Shown here: one piece after another, positions 47,188 through 57,800 of the stretch | Numbering within the stretch: position 1 is the first letter of the stretch | Layout: every line of letters begins with the position of its first letter | Notes under the pieces: model-generated | The model's input: the letters and a program-made list of their open reading frames with translations, nothing else | What the model was told of the DNA's origin: nothing | Databases searched by the model: none | From: Pseudoscleropodium purum | Taxonomy: Eukaryota > Streptophyta > Bryopsida > Hypnales > Brachytheciaceae | Direction of reading: 5' to 3' | Length of the DNA stretch: 64,000 nucleotides | Assembly: GCA_963969395.1 (NCBI GenBank) | Contig: OZ017796.1 | Span: 22,322,501-22,386,500, forward strand | Translations under genes and position numbers: made by a program

Positions 47188-47810
47188 TCTGAAAATGCTG
47201 TGGGCTCCGACACAAGCCAGTAACTATGAAAATAATCTGCAGCTGGATTGTTGTTTGTACCAAAGGTGTTTTAATAAATTGTGTTGATGATGTTTCATCC
47301 CCTGCTTCCAGAAATTCCCCTAAGTCAAAAGGCTCATGGACAAGTGTACCAATGGGGTGTCAATAATCATGTGACCTATGACTGGAATGGCTTCCATGAT
47401 TCAGATAACTTAACATTCAGTAGAAGTCAAGTGGACTTCCTTTCCTCTATATCATATTGAATGATACAATGTGGAACATTTCACACCCATCAATAGCTTG
47501 TCAATGTGGAAACCGGGTTTGCAATAGTTGATTTGCAACTTCATCATCACAATATCAAAATAAATAATTGAAGACAAAAATAAGTTTCAATGCTTTATAT
47601 AAAACTTTTAAAAAAAAATCAACATTCAATTCTAGGAGAACATTAAATTTATACTTTAGCTCGTTGCTTTGAAAGTCAGTTTCATTAAAGTTCTCTTGAT
47701 GAGAGACAAACTCATTACATACATATGGGGTAGTTGTAGGTAAAACAACCCATGTGGAATATATAAATAAGATTTAGTAGAAATTCAACCGCTCATAGTG
47801 AAACCAAAAT
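47188..47810. other. Unit-1 spacer, no gene
   Basis: The first 240 bp are homologous to about 52.8 and 53.13-53.28 kb in unit 2. The rest is AT-rich without recognisable features. Confidence 0.4.
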
Positions 47811-48117
47811 GGTGAATTTTGTTAAAATGACGGTATTCCATATGCCATTTTTTATACCTTCACCTTTAGGACAAGTATATATTGCTAACATTTAGGTCAC
47901 TTTTAGATTTCAGAAATCTATGACTAACATAGATATTAGACCAAACAATCTGAAAAATCTATGAATGGTGAAGATTTCAGATATCTAGGTGGCTTGTAGA
48001 TTTCAAAAATCTAATATAGGTATAGATTCTAGTATAGAAAAAATGGTTTAGAGTGTGCGGTTTGAATTGCTGTAAGTACCAAATTAACAAAATACCACCA
48101 TTTTAACAAAATTTGCC
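47811..48117 (+). mobile_element. 307-bp inverted-repeat MITE, copy 1
   Basis: Starts GGTGAATTTTGTTAAAATG and ends CCATTTTAACAAAATTTGCC, perfect or near-perfect inverted ends of about 20 bp. The inside carries several TAGATTTCAGAAATCTA-type palindromes. The whole copy matches the reverse complement of 48701-48987. Confidence 0.8.
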
Positions 48118-48700
48118 TTCAAAAGTAGGAATTGTATTTGATGTAAAATTTTAGACTTCATTTAAGCATAGTATAATAGATTTTTCAAAAAAATTTAACT
48201 GAGAAAAGTTATTAAATAAATTAAGTTTTATCTCCAATAATTTTTTTGAAATTTAGAGCCTCCAATCAAAAGTTATGGATGAATTCTAGAGAGGGGTTGG
48301 AAGGGATATTTCTTTGACATTTTTAAACATCTTTTTTGAATTTTGTTCATAAATTTTGATTGGAGGTTCTAAATTTCAAATAGATTTCTAGAGATGAAAT
48401 TTATCTTGATTTCCCAACTTTGATTAGCTAAATTTTAAAAAAAAAATTATTCTATCATGCAAAAATGAGGTCTCAAGTACAATTTTGAACACAATTCTTA
48501 CGTTCTAACAATGAGCAATCCAGCTCTCATCTTTAAATTATCCCATACCCATTACAGATTCATAATGGACATTTGATTTCAAAATATATATGATGTCTCC
48601 ATCTTGTGTTACCACAAATGTCAATGAAGCAATCCCTTCATTTTGCCATTAAAATTTTTTTTAATGGCATACCATAAATGTTGTGCAATTATATTGATAT
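48118..48700. other. Spacer between the two inverted MITEs
   Basis: Contains a weak inverted repeat (ATTTAGAGCCTCCAATCAAA at about 48251 against TTTGATTGGAGGTTCTAAAT at about 48355). No gene. Confidence 0.45.
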
Positions 48701-48987
48701 GGCAAATTTTGTTAATTTGGCACTTTTGGTAGTTCAGACTATGCAGTTTGAACTGTTTTTTTTATATTAGGATCTACACCAGTATTAGATTTTTGAAATC
48801 TACAACTCTCCTAGATATTTTGAAATCTATACCAATCCTAGATTTTTAGACTACTCGATCTAATATCTATGCTAGTCATAGATTTCTGAAATCTAAAAGT
48901 AATCTAGATACCAACAATGTATATCTGTCCTAGATGTGAAGTTGTAAAAATGGCATATAGAATACTGCCATTTTAACAAAATTCGCC
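48701..48987 (-). mobile_element. 287-bp inverted-repeat MITE, copy 2
   Basis: Starts GGCAAATTTTGTTAATTTGG and ends CCATTTTAACAAAATTCGCC. The reverse complement follows copy 1 block by block (TTTCAGAAATCTATGACTAG, CATAGATATTAGA, TAGATTTCAAAAATCTAATA), so the two are the same family in opposite orientation. Confidence 0.8.
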
Positions 48988-50148
48988 ATTGGTATTGTAA
49001 CTTCATTTAATTCTACATGATGCATAGATGAATTTTGTAAATGAAGGCTCACAAGACGAAAAGGTTGCTTCTTTGAAGGCTACTAAATGTCAAGTACTAG
49101 CTAGGGAAGCGAAGAGCTTTAGAAAGTAGGAACTTTCTAATGGGTATCTTTCTTGTTCTCATAATTGGTCTCTAAAGTGATTTTTTGATGCATATTCAAA
49201 ATCAATTGCAACAATGAATACAATCTATAAGTTTGAAAATTCATCTTTGATTAAATATTTTAGAGCCCTAAATAATTCAGTAACAACTTACTCTATATTA
49301 AAATGTTTTTGCTTAGTTTGGAAATTTAAGAGGAGTAGATTAGTAAATTGCCCCACTAAGCTCATTTAATAAAATTACTGAATGATTTTTCTTTAATTTA
49401 GATATTTGGTTTAAATTCTTGCTAAAGGTCATTGTTGATTATATAAATGATTGGATTGATTGGTGTCATCTTCATGATAGAGTATGTCAAACTAGTGCTA
49501 TGACAACACCAATGCATTCAAATAATATCATTATTGAGCAATGGTAGTACGGGGGCTTGGGGGTTCATGTGGAGAAAGTATTGATTTCTATTTACTAACT
49601 TGGAGAAATTAATTGGTGATAAAGACCATTGCAACTTGTTTCACATGCTTCTTGAGAGTATATGCTTAAGTGTTTTGGTTCTTGATTACTTAATGTTACT
49701 TCTTCATCCATTTACTTGTTTGTTGATATTCCAACATTTGACAAGTGCTAAATATTCTACTTCCAAAGAAGCCTTTTGCCTTAATAAATATATAGTACTA
49801 TGGTTGGAAATTGGTCCTTAAGACTTCAATTTTCAAAATGATGTTTTATACCAATATCATGTCCCAAATTGGTGAAACATTTGTATTAACAAGATTAACG
49901 TTGCTCTACTATGAGACATCAAAATTGTTAATAATCATGAACTAAAAGGTGGTGATTGCTAAAAATGAATCCAAACTACCTAAACATCTTCATTAATAAA
50001 ATAAAGAAGTATAATTAATATATTTATATATTTATATGTAATTTTCAACCCCAAATAGTCTAAAATATTTGCAAGGTTTGGCATCATATTCATTCACCCT
50101 CAAAATATTTTTTATTTTTATTTAGTTGTTGTAAAGTCTCAAGCACCT

Positions 50149-51905
50149 TGTTGGGTCATAAGTATAAAACACACTTGAATAGCTTCCTCAACTGTCATGA
50201 ATATCCATTCTAATCCCAATTCTAATAAGAAATTTGAGTTGGACATCTAGCTTCTCAAACATTGTTGCCCTTAAATTTAATTACCAATGCCAATTTCATC
50301 AAAATTGTTTCATCACAACATTGTACAACAGTAAGAATATGACACTATTTTAATTTGTTATCCATATGTAAAAGTAAAGAATCAAAGATACATCTTGAAT
50401 AAAAAAAAAAGATCTATCTTGAACAACTTTCATATGTATAGATGTAGAATCAATATGTAGTCATGAAGGTTTATTGCATCTAAGGTGAAAATTTGAAGTA
50501 TGCTTCAAAATGATGAGGTTTTTCTCTGTTTCAAGTTTGCTAAACATCTATTCAGAAACAATTAAGTAACTAATTTCTTTACCTTACTCCATTGCTAATT
50601 AGCTCAATAGAAAAGCGTGAAATCAAAACCAATAGTGAAAGAAGGGCAAAGGAATAATACAAGAGAAGAACACCAACTAGCAAACCATGGGAAGTGGACA
50701 AATATAAATTATAAAACCAAGAGGTCTCCCTTTGTTCTTAACTATTGGTAGCTTACATAAAGTAATGGTTATGAAAACAACTTTTTCCTTCTAGTTTTCA
50801 TAATTATTGAGTTGGGTGCAAAGTACTTACAGGAATGAGGAGACCAATCTCCATAGAAACAAATAAGGTGCCAAAGAAGGCAGTGAGGCAAGTAAAAAAG
50901 TTTAGAGTGTCCACTTTTCAAATAACATATGCAACTCAAAAGTTGATGATTGTTAAGACTGTAGTGATGAATGGAGTGAGCACATTCATCACTATATTCA
51001 CCATTGGGGACCAACCTCTTGTTGCATACCTCAAGGTTGATCTTGAGAATAATCTTATAGATTAGAAAAATTTCATTTCAAGCTAGCATATATTGCTACA
51101 AGATCATTGTATGAAGTCCAAAGTGTAGTTGAAGGATCCATTAGATGTTTGATCAAGTCTAAATAAGATTGTGAACTTCTAGATTTTGGGAAACTTGGGA
51201 ACCTTACCACATTAAGAATTTGATGTGATGTCATGATCGAGAGATTGCCACAATCATTTGGTAATATTATTTAATTAATTTTTTCAAATAATTTAAAAAA
51301 TTCAGTTTCAATTTTATTTATTTATTAATATTTATTATTCTAACTAGTAGAGTGTTGATTCACAACTTCGGGAACAACCTTGAAATGATCTTCTACAAGC
51401 CTCAAAAGACATCTAATGATTATATTAAGAGAATTACCACTGGTGATATACTAATATAACATGAGAATAAAGAGCCACATATGTTCATGAAGCCAAATGC
51501 CACCATTTCATGGTGTGAGATGACCCTAAATTATTGAATAATGGCAGAAAGGTACCCAAACCAAATGACATGGTTGTAGGTTCAATACCTCGTGATAACA
51601 TGTGGTTTATCTGGCGTGAAAGCAACCTTTCTTCCTGATGGAACCCCTCCCACTGTGTTGTTCAACATGCTTGAATGTGTAAAAAATAAAATTAAAAATA
51701 AAAATAATACCGCCATTTCATTGTTGCCTTCCAAGTGGTGCACACACAACTTAGCAAACGTCCGCCCAAGTGCACAGCCCTCTGTCATTGCAATTAGACC
51801 TGCAATAAGGTCAATCTTGACTGCTGGTCCTAGAAATGGACCGGAGAATTGAAGAAGAATTCGTCTGCTGAAGGAGGATTCAATCCTTCTTTTTTTTATG
51901 TAACC
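50149..51905 (-). pseudogene. Truncated sulfate transporter pseudogene (exons 7, 8 and 11 copies)
   Basis: Tandem-duplicate remnant of the intact transporter to its right. The exon-11 copy is at about 50149-50300: CTTGAATAGCTTCCTCAACT, CATGAATATCCATTCTAATC, with indels. The exon-8 copy is at about 50826-51055, lacking a roughly 60-base piece that encodes membrane helix sequence. The exon-7 copy is split at 51435-51511 and 51722-51900 by a 199-bp insertion. No copy of exons 9 and 10 (start of the STAS domain) is found. It still reads GGCAACAATGAAATGG.. and GGGCGGACGTTTGC.. at the nucleotide level, with reading-frame loss. No functional product is expected. Confidence 0.85.
51512..51710 (+). 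mobile_element. SINE-like insertion with target-site duplication
   Basis: Comparison with the intact exon 7 shows an insertion of about 199 bp, flanked by CACCATTTCAT (51501-51511) and CGCCATTTCAT (51711-51721). It contains GGTTCAATACC (about 51577), matching the pol III B box GGTTCGANNCC, a possible A-box-like TAATGGCAGAAAGG about 35 bp upstream, and an A-rich tail (AAAAAATAAAATTAAAAATA). These are features of a tRNA-derived SINE. No other copy was noticed in the window. Confidence 0.6.
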
Positions 51906-52851
51906 TGCCTACAATGAAGATTTAACCCACAATGCAACCTTTGTTTAAAATTAGAGAAGTTAATTAGCACATTTCCAAGTGAGACGTGTCTCTTCATGGA
52001 GGAACCTCCTGTCTCATTTTTGTCCATGAATAAGGTGGAAGCATCGATAACCAATCAAAAAATAAGCAATTTGGGAGCAAATTCTGTGCAGTATGAGTTG
52101 GTGGATATTTTTCCCATGTAGGAAGATAGGAAATATGAGGATTGCTAACTGAAATTTTCAGATTTTTATTCACAAAATTGAAATTACAATGCATTTTGGG
52201 AGGCAAAAGAACTCTTGACCCATAAGCAATGTCTAGAGTCTTCTAATTCCAATCATTCTAGAGAGTACTTTCTTGCTGGTTACTAAGTTAGAGGTAATGT
52301 GTCATAACCTTATTAGTTACAAATTTCAAAAGGACAAAAAAAAAAAAAATTTCAAGCTTCAAAGCGGGCAGATCTAGACTAACATTGAAATCAACACCCC
52401 TTCCACATTGGGGACCAGGCATGGTTGGTAATTGGTGCCTCCACCTTAGTGCACCTCATCTGTGATTTTTTTTCAAATTCCAAATATAAATGCATTGACC
52501 AATTCAGATTCCTGTTTTGGGGTCATGTTTAGACACCCCGGTGACTAGGTCATTTGATTGAGCTGGTTAAAGTGTCAGCTCAAGATTGGTGTTTGCATAT
52601 ATTTTTTAAATTTGTACAGTGAAGTTTTTTATTTTTGTTTGGCGCAGTACCTTAAATACTCAATGTTTTTCATACCCAATAATTCTTAAAGGGTTCTAGT
52701 AAGGTCCCTTACCTTAAATTTGTGTACAGAAAATCTGCTGATATGCGGTGAACTCATGACATGTGCAGCAGATCTATGCAATAGGATATGTGTCTTAAAC
52801 ACTATGGGCTCTAGTGCAAGTAACTATGAAGTCAGCAACTGGATTAATGTT

Positions 52852-53125
52852 TAAGGTAGGTACTCCCAAAACCGCCACCTTTTGCTACTGAGCCTTTTTC
52901 TATTATTAGACTGGTCAGATTTTATATGTTCTTGTTGGCAAGTGAAAGGAGGTTTCAACACACCAGAGAATGTGGCATTTGGATACTGTATGCAAAAGTT
53001 ATTAAGGAACAAAGTTTGATTTTAAAAGTAGTTCTTCTACATAGGTACAGAACTGACTTTGAAGATGTACACATAGTATAGATAGTGGTTTAAGGTCAGT
53101 GGCACATTTGGGTATACCTACCTTA
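52852..53125. mobile_element. 274-bp inverted-repeat MITE present only in unit 2
   Basis: Starts TAAGGTAGGTACTCCCAAAA and ends TTTGGGTATACCTACCTTA. The reverse complement of the right end (TAAGGTAGGTATACCCAAAT) pairs with the left, and GCCAC follows in both. Unit 1 at about 47255 runs straight across (TTGTTTGTACCAAAGG), an empty site. A solitary related end lies at 62487. No coding capacity. Confidence 0.8.
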
Positions 53126-53300
53126 TACCAAAGATGTTTTCATAATTGCATTGATGATGTTTCCTCCAGTGCTTCTAGAAATCTCCCAAAGTGAAGGCTC
53201 ATGGACAAGTGCAAGGATGTGGTGTTGGTAATCACTGATGACTTGCAAGAACCTATGTAATGGCTTCTGTGATTCACTGGGGAGTGAAAGAGCTTTATGG

Positions 53301-53828
53301 GTAATTACACCTAAAATGGACCAAATAAGCTCTGTGGCATAATCAATGTGTTCTAGAAAATGAATACTCCTTTTGTTTCTGAAAAAGATTCATGTTTCCT
53401 TTGTGTTTTATAAAGGAAACATGAGTTTTTTTCAAAAATAGAGGGAGTAATATTTTTGCACATTGCTAAAGAACCATGAATCAAACTACAAGTGGTTTCA
53501 TAATTTTTGAATGAATTGTGAATTAGTTACAAATTTTCAAAGATTGAAGATGTAGGGTGCTAAATATCATGTAGGTGATGCCAAAATAAATTTGATGCAC
53601 ACGAATGAAATGATAGTGGGAAGAAGTTAAAACCACAAAAAGTGCACCCAAAATGGACCACTTCTAAAGTTGCCACCTTCACATTTCTATTAATAAAGTT
53701 GCACACTATTCAAGATTCACATGATATCTAACCTTGTCATGTGCATTGTTTTTGATATCCTCCATGTTTATTTTCCATTCATAAATAGGGGTTGATTCTA
53801 AAGAAGGGTCCATTTTAGATGTAGTTAC
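53301..53828. mobile_element. 528-bp inverted-repeat element
   Basis: Starts GTAATTACACCTAAAATGGA and ends CCATTTTAGATGTAGTTAC. The ends are complementary over about 22 bp with two or three mismatches. The inside repeats CCCAAAATGGACCACTTCT. It hosts a nested Stowaway-like element at 53367. It lies between the two homologous blocks of unit 2. Confidence 0.7.
53367..53447. mobile_element. 81-bp Stowaway-like MITE with TA target duplication
   Basis: TA-CTCCTTTTGTTTCTG..ATTCATGTTTCCTTT pairs with AAAGGAAACATGAG..AAATAGAGGGAG-TA. It is a near-complete hairpin with CTCC..GGAG ends and TA on both sides, as in plant Stowaway (Tc1/mariner-derived) MITEs. It is nested in the 53301-53828 element. Confidence 0.8.
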
Positions 53829-54888
53829 CTTAGAAAGTAAGAACTTTCTAAATTCTAACAAATACATTCCATGTTCTCATGATTGGTCTTTGCAATGAAT
53901 TTTATAATGTGTATTCAAATTTTGCAACAAGCACTACAATCTATAAGTTTGAAAAGCCATTCTTGATAGAATATTTTTCAAACCCTAGATAATTCTATAA
54001 CAACTTACTCTATGTTGAAATGTTTTTGATTAGTTTGGCAATTTGGAGGAGTAGATTAGTTAGTTGCCTCATTATGCTCATTTCATATCATTACTAAACA
54101 ATTTTTCTTTAATTTTTTTCATTTGATTAAAAATTCTTCCAAAAGAATGTTGTTGATTATATAGATGGTAGGATCCACTGGTGTCATCTTTGTGATAGTA
54201 TACAACATACTAGTGCTATGACATCTTCATGATAGAGTACAATATACTAATACTATGACAATACCAGTGCATTCAATTGATATCATTATTGAGCAATGAT
54301 AGCACAATGTTTTGGGGGTTTAGGAACTTCATATGCAAAAAAATTCTATTTACTACCTTAAAGAAATTAATTGGTGTTAAAGACCATTGCAACTTGTTTC
54401 ATATACTTCTTGAGTATAGATGCTTATATGATAAGTTTCTTAATTGTTTGGTGTTATTTTTTCATCTATTTACTTGTTTGTTGATATTTCAACATTTGAC
54501 ATGTCTTGATTGTGAATATTCTACTTCTAAGGGAGCCTTTTGCCTTCTTTAATAAAGGTATGCATAGTACTATGGTTGGAAATTAGCCTTTAATTAAGAC
54601 TTCTATTTACAAGAATTAGGTGTTACACTAGTAACATGTCTCAAATTGGTGTACCATTGGTATTAACAAGATTGACATCACTATACTATAAGGAGACATT
54701 GGAATTGTTAATGATCATTAACTAAAAAGATCACATTACTAAAAATGAAACCAAACTACCTAAACTTCTTTATTACAAAAATAAAGAAATATGATTATAC
54801 ACCAAAATAGTATATAATATTTGCAGGGTTTCATCATACTAGTTCACCCTCAAAATATTCTTCTTTTTTGTTTAGTTGTTGTAAAGTC

Positions 54889-57800
54889 TTAAGCATCTTG
54901 TTGGGTCATAAGTATAGAACACACTTGAATAGCTTCTCCAACTGTCATGAATATCCATTCTAATCCCAATTCAAACAAGAAGTTTGAGTTGTCTAGCTTC
55001 TCAAGCACTGTTGCCTTTAGATTTGCTAATGCCAACTGCATCAAAAAAAATTATCATAACATTCTATAATAGTAAGAGTATGGCACTATTTTTATTTGCT
55101 TGCCATAAAAGTAAAGAATTCAAATTAAGGATGCATCTTGAACAACTCTCAAATATAAACATGTAGAATCAATATATTGTCTTGAAGGTTTATTGCCTCT
55201 AAGGAGGTTTTGAAAGTCAAATTAAAAGTATGTTCCCAAATAACGAGGCATTATTATGTTTGAAGTTAAATAAAGATATATTTAGAAAAAATTAAAAAAC
55301 TATTTTTTGACCTTAGCATTGCTAGTTAGCTCAATAGAAAAGCATAAAATCAAAATCTATACGGAAGTAAGGGCAGAGGAATAATACAAGAGAGGAGCAC
55401 CATGTAGCAAATCATAGTAGTTATAGGGACAAGTAGAAATTATTAAACCAAGAGGCCATGTACTGAACTATTAGTAGCTTACATGAAGTAATTGTTACTA
55501 AAATAATTTTTCCATTAACTTCATTAGTATGGTTTGAGTAAAATTTCAAATAACCTTACTTTTGTATAGTTTCAATCAAAGATGTTGATGTTACCAATTT
55601 CAAGAATAAAAAGCCTAGTGAAGTTTTTATAGAAAATTAAAATTGGGATCATACTAACAAAATTGTTTGTAGAGCTTACCACCGAAGAAAGTTGCATGTT
55701 TTAATGCATTAATTTAAGTAATAAGCAAGTGGCAAAAAAGAAAGAATTACCTGAATGTCTTGCTTCTGTAGGACCTTCTCAATCTCCTCAAATGCAAGGA
55801 CACCATTAGTGTCTATATTTGTGACAGCTGCAAAGCATTAACAATTTCATATTAACTGAAACACAAATCCATCAACAATGTCATGAATGTATTGACACAT
55901 CGTAATGTCTTAAAATTGCTGATTTTTTGGTTTCCTTTATAATAGTTTTTCTTGTGTAACATATTTAGAGTACATGTAAAAGGATTTCAATCAGGTTTAA
56001 ATTCATATTGTATAGGTTTAGGACATAAGGTTGAATTGACAAAGCAGAAATTCAGTAAGTGTTCAACTTTGTAAAAGAACTTGAATCAGGTTAGTATATT
56101 CATATTGTCTTGGTTTAGGGTTTACGGTTGACTCCACAAAGCAGAAGTTCCGAAGCGTGCAACTTTAGAAAATAATTTGAATCAGGTTGGTATATTCGTA
56201 TTGTCTAGGTTTAGGTTTAGGGTTTTAGGTTGAATCAGACAAGCAGAAGTTCAGGAGGCGTGCAACTTTGTAAGAGAATTTGAATCAGGTTAGTGTGTGC
56301 ATATTGTCTGGGTTTAGGGTTTAAGGTTGAATCAACAAAGCAGAAGTTCAGGAAGCGTGCAACTTTAGAAAAGAATTTGAATCAGGTTGGTATATTCGTA
56401 TTGTCTAGGTTTAGGTTTAGGGTTTTAGGTTGTATCAGACAAGCAGAAGTTCAGGAGGCGTGCAACTTTGTAAGAGAATTTGAATCAGGGTAGTATGTGC
56501 ATATTGTCTGGGTTTAGGGTTTTAAGGTTGAATCAACAAAGCAGAAGTTCAGGAAGCGTGCAACGGCTTACAAGTCAAATCCAGGATGAGGTACTGCACA
56601 GTAGGGCCATTTGTTTTCTCCAGCCTTTGCTTCTCGTCCTCCAGGTAGTTCAGAACTTTGTCATGAACGTAGGCAGTATTGGAGAAGTAAATGGCAGCGT
56701 CGATCCGGATGGCAAGGATCCCAGGCACCCGCCTGGCTTCAAGGTAGTGTTTCACGTCCTCGTACACCCTTGTGCCGGGGATGTTGCCCAGGATGGCTGT
56801 ATAAGGTCTTGTTACATTGAACAGGATTTTGACGAAGGAAAGGCATACCTGCACACAGCACCCATCCAAGACCATAACAGAATTGAAAACTCGTGTCGTA
56901 AATTGGCGAAATGAAAAGAGTTATTTGCCTGGTACTAGACACCCACAAAGTGATAAAATCATGTCCTCTTCGAGCTAGAAAAGTCCACCAAACTTGGCTG
57001 AAATTGGTATCTAGAAAATAGTCATTTCCATTTGAGTATAGCCCAGTACAATTATGTCCAAGCTAGAGGAATGTAAGGTGACATAGTAAAAAATGCAATA
57101 GAGAATTCGATTTGGTTCGAAGAGCTTTGCAGCTTGAGCCAAGATGGTAAGAGACTGCAACACTAAACTTTGGAATTTGAGAAAAATACACGTGACAGTT
57201 GCCTCCTGTGTCGGTGCATTTAGTCTACTGGAGAATTGCTAACCTAATCATAGTACAACAGAACCCACGCTAATCATACCCACTCAGGCAATATACATTT
57301 GTTATGACTGATTCTCCTTCTAGTTGTGATACTGAGTTGGGTGCGGATTGGGTGCTTACAGCAATGAGGAGACCAATCTCCACGGAGACGAACAAAGTGC
57401 CAAAGAAGGCTCCCAGACAAGTAAGAAAGTCGAGAGTGTCCACTTTCCAAATAACGTAGGCAGCTGGGAGGTCGATGATTGTTAAGACTGCAGTGATGAC
57501 CACTGCAGATAAAACGCAAATGGGAGTGTAATGGATCAATGGAGTGAGCACACTCATCGTGATGGCCACAAGGATGGCCATTACTATATTCGCCATTGGG
57601 GTCAAACCCCCTGTCGCATAGCTCAAGGCGGATCTTGAGAATAATCCTGCGCATGTGCAAAATTTTAATTTCAAGCCAGCATAGACGGCTACAAGATCAT
57701 TGTATGAAGTCCAAATTGCAGTTGAAGGGTAGAGAATTACCAGTAGTGACATAACACGAGAATAAAGAGCCGCATATGTTCATGAAGCCAAATGCCACCA

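Larger units (their letters stand above)
45655..51970. repeat. Segmental duplication, unit 1
   Basis: Begins near GTGGAGGAACCTTCTGCCTC, matched by ATGGAGGAACCTCCTGTCTC at 51997. Homology includes GGATTCCAAATATAAATGCA, TAATAAGGTCCCTTACC-like blocks, CTATGAA..CTGGATT, GATGATGTTTC.TCC and CTCATGGACAAGTG. It then covers the whole sulfate-transporter 3' half (49.1-51.97 kb against 53.84-58.04 kb). Unit 1 differs by a 240-bp tandem array, two MITEs, a SINE-like insertion and loss of transporter exons 9-10. Confidence 0.8.

Noticed and set aside
55985..56565. Regular ~100-bp repeats considered as a CRISPR-like array
   Set aside because: Whole units are repeated with no unique spacers, in a plant intron; it is a minisatellite.
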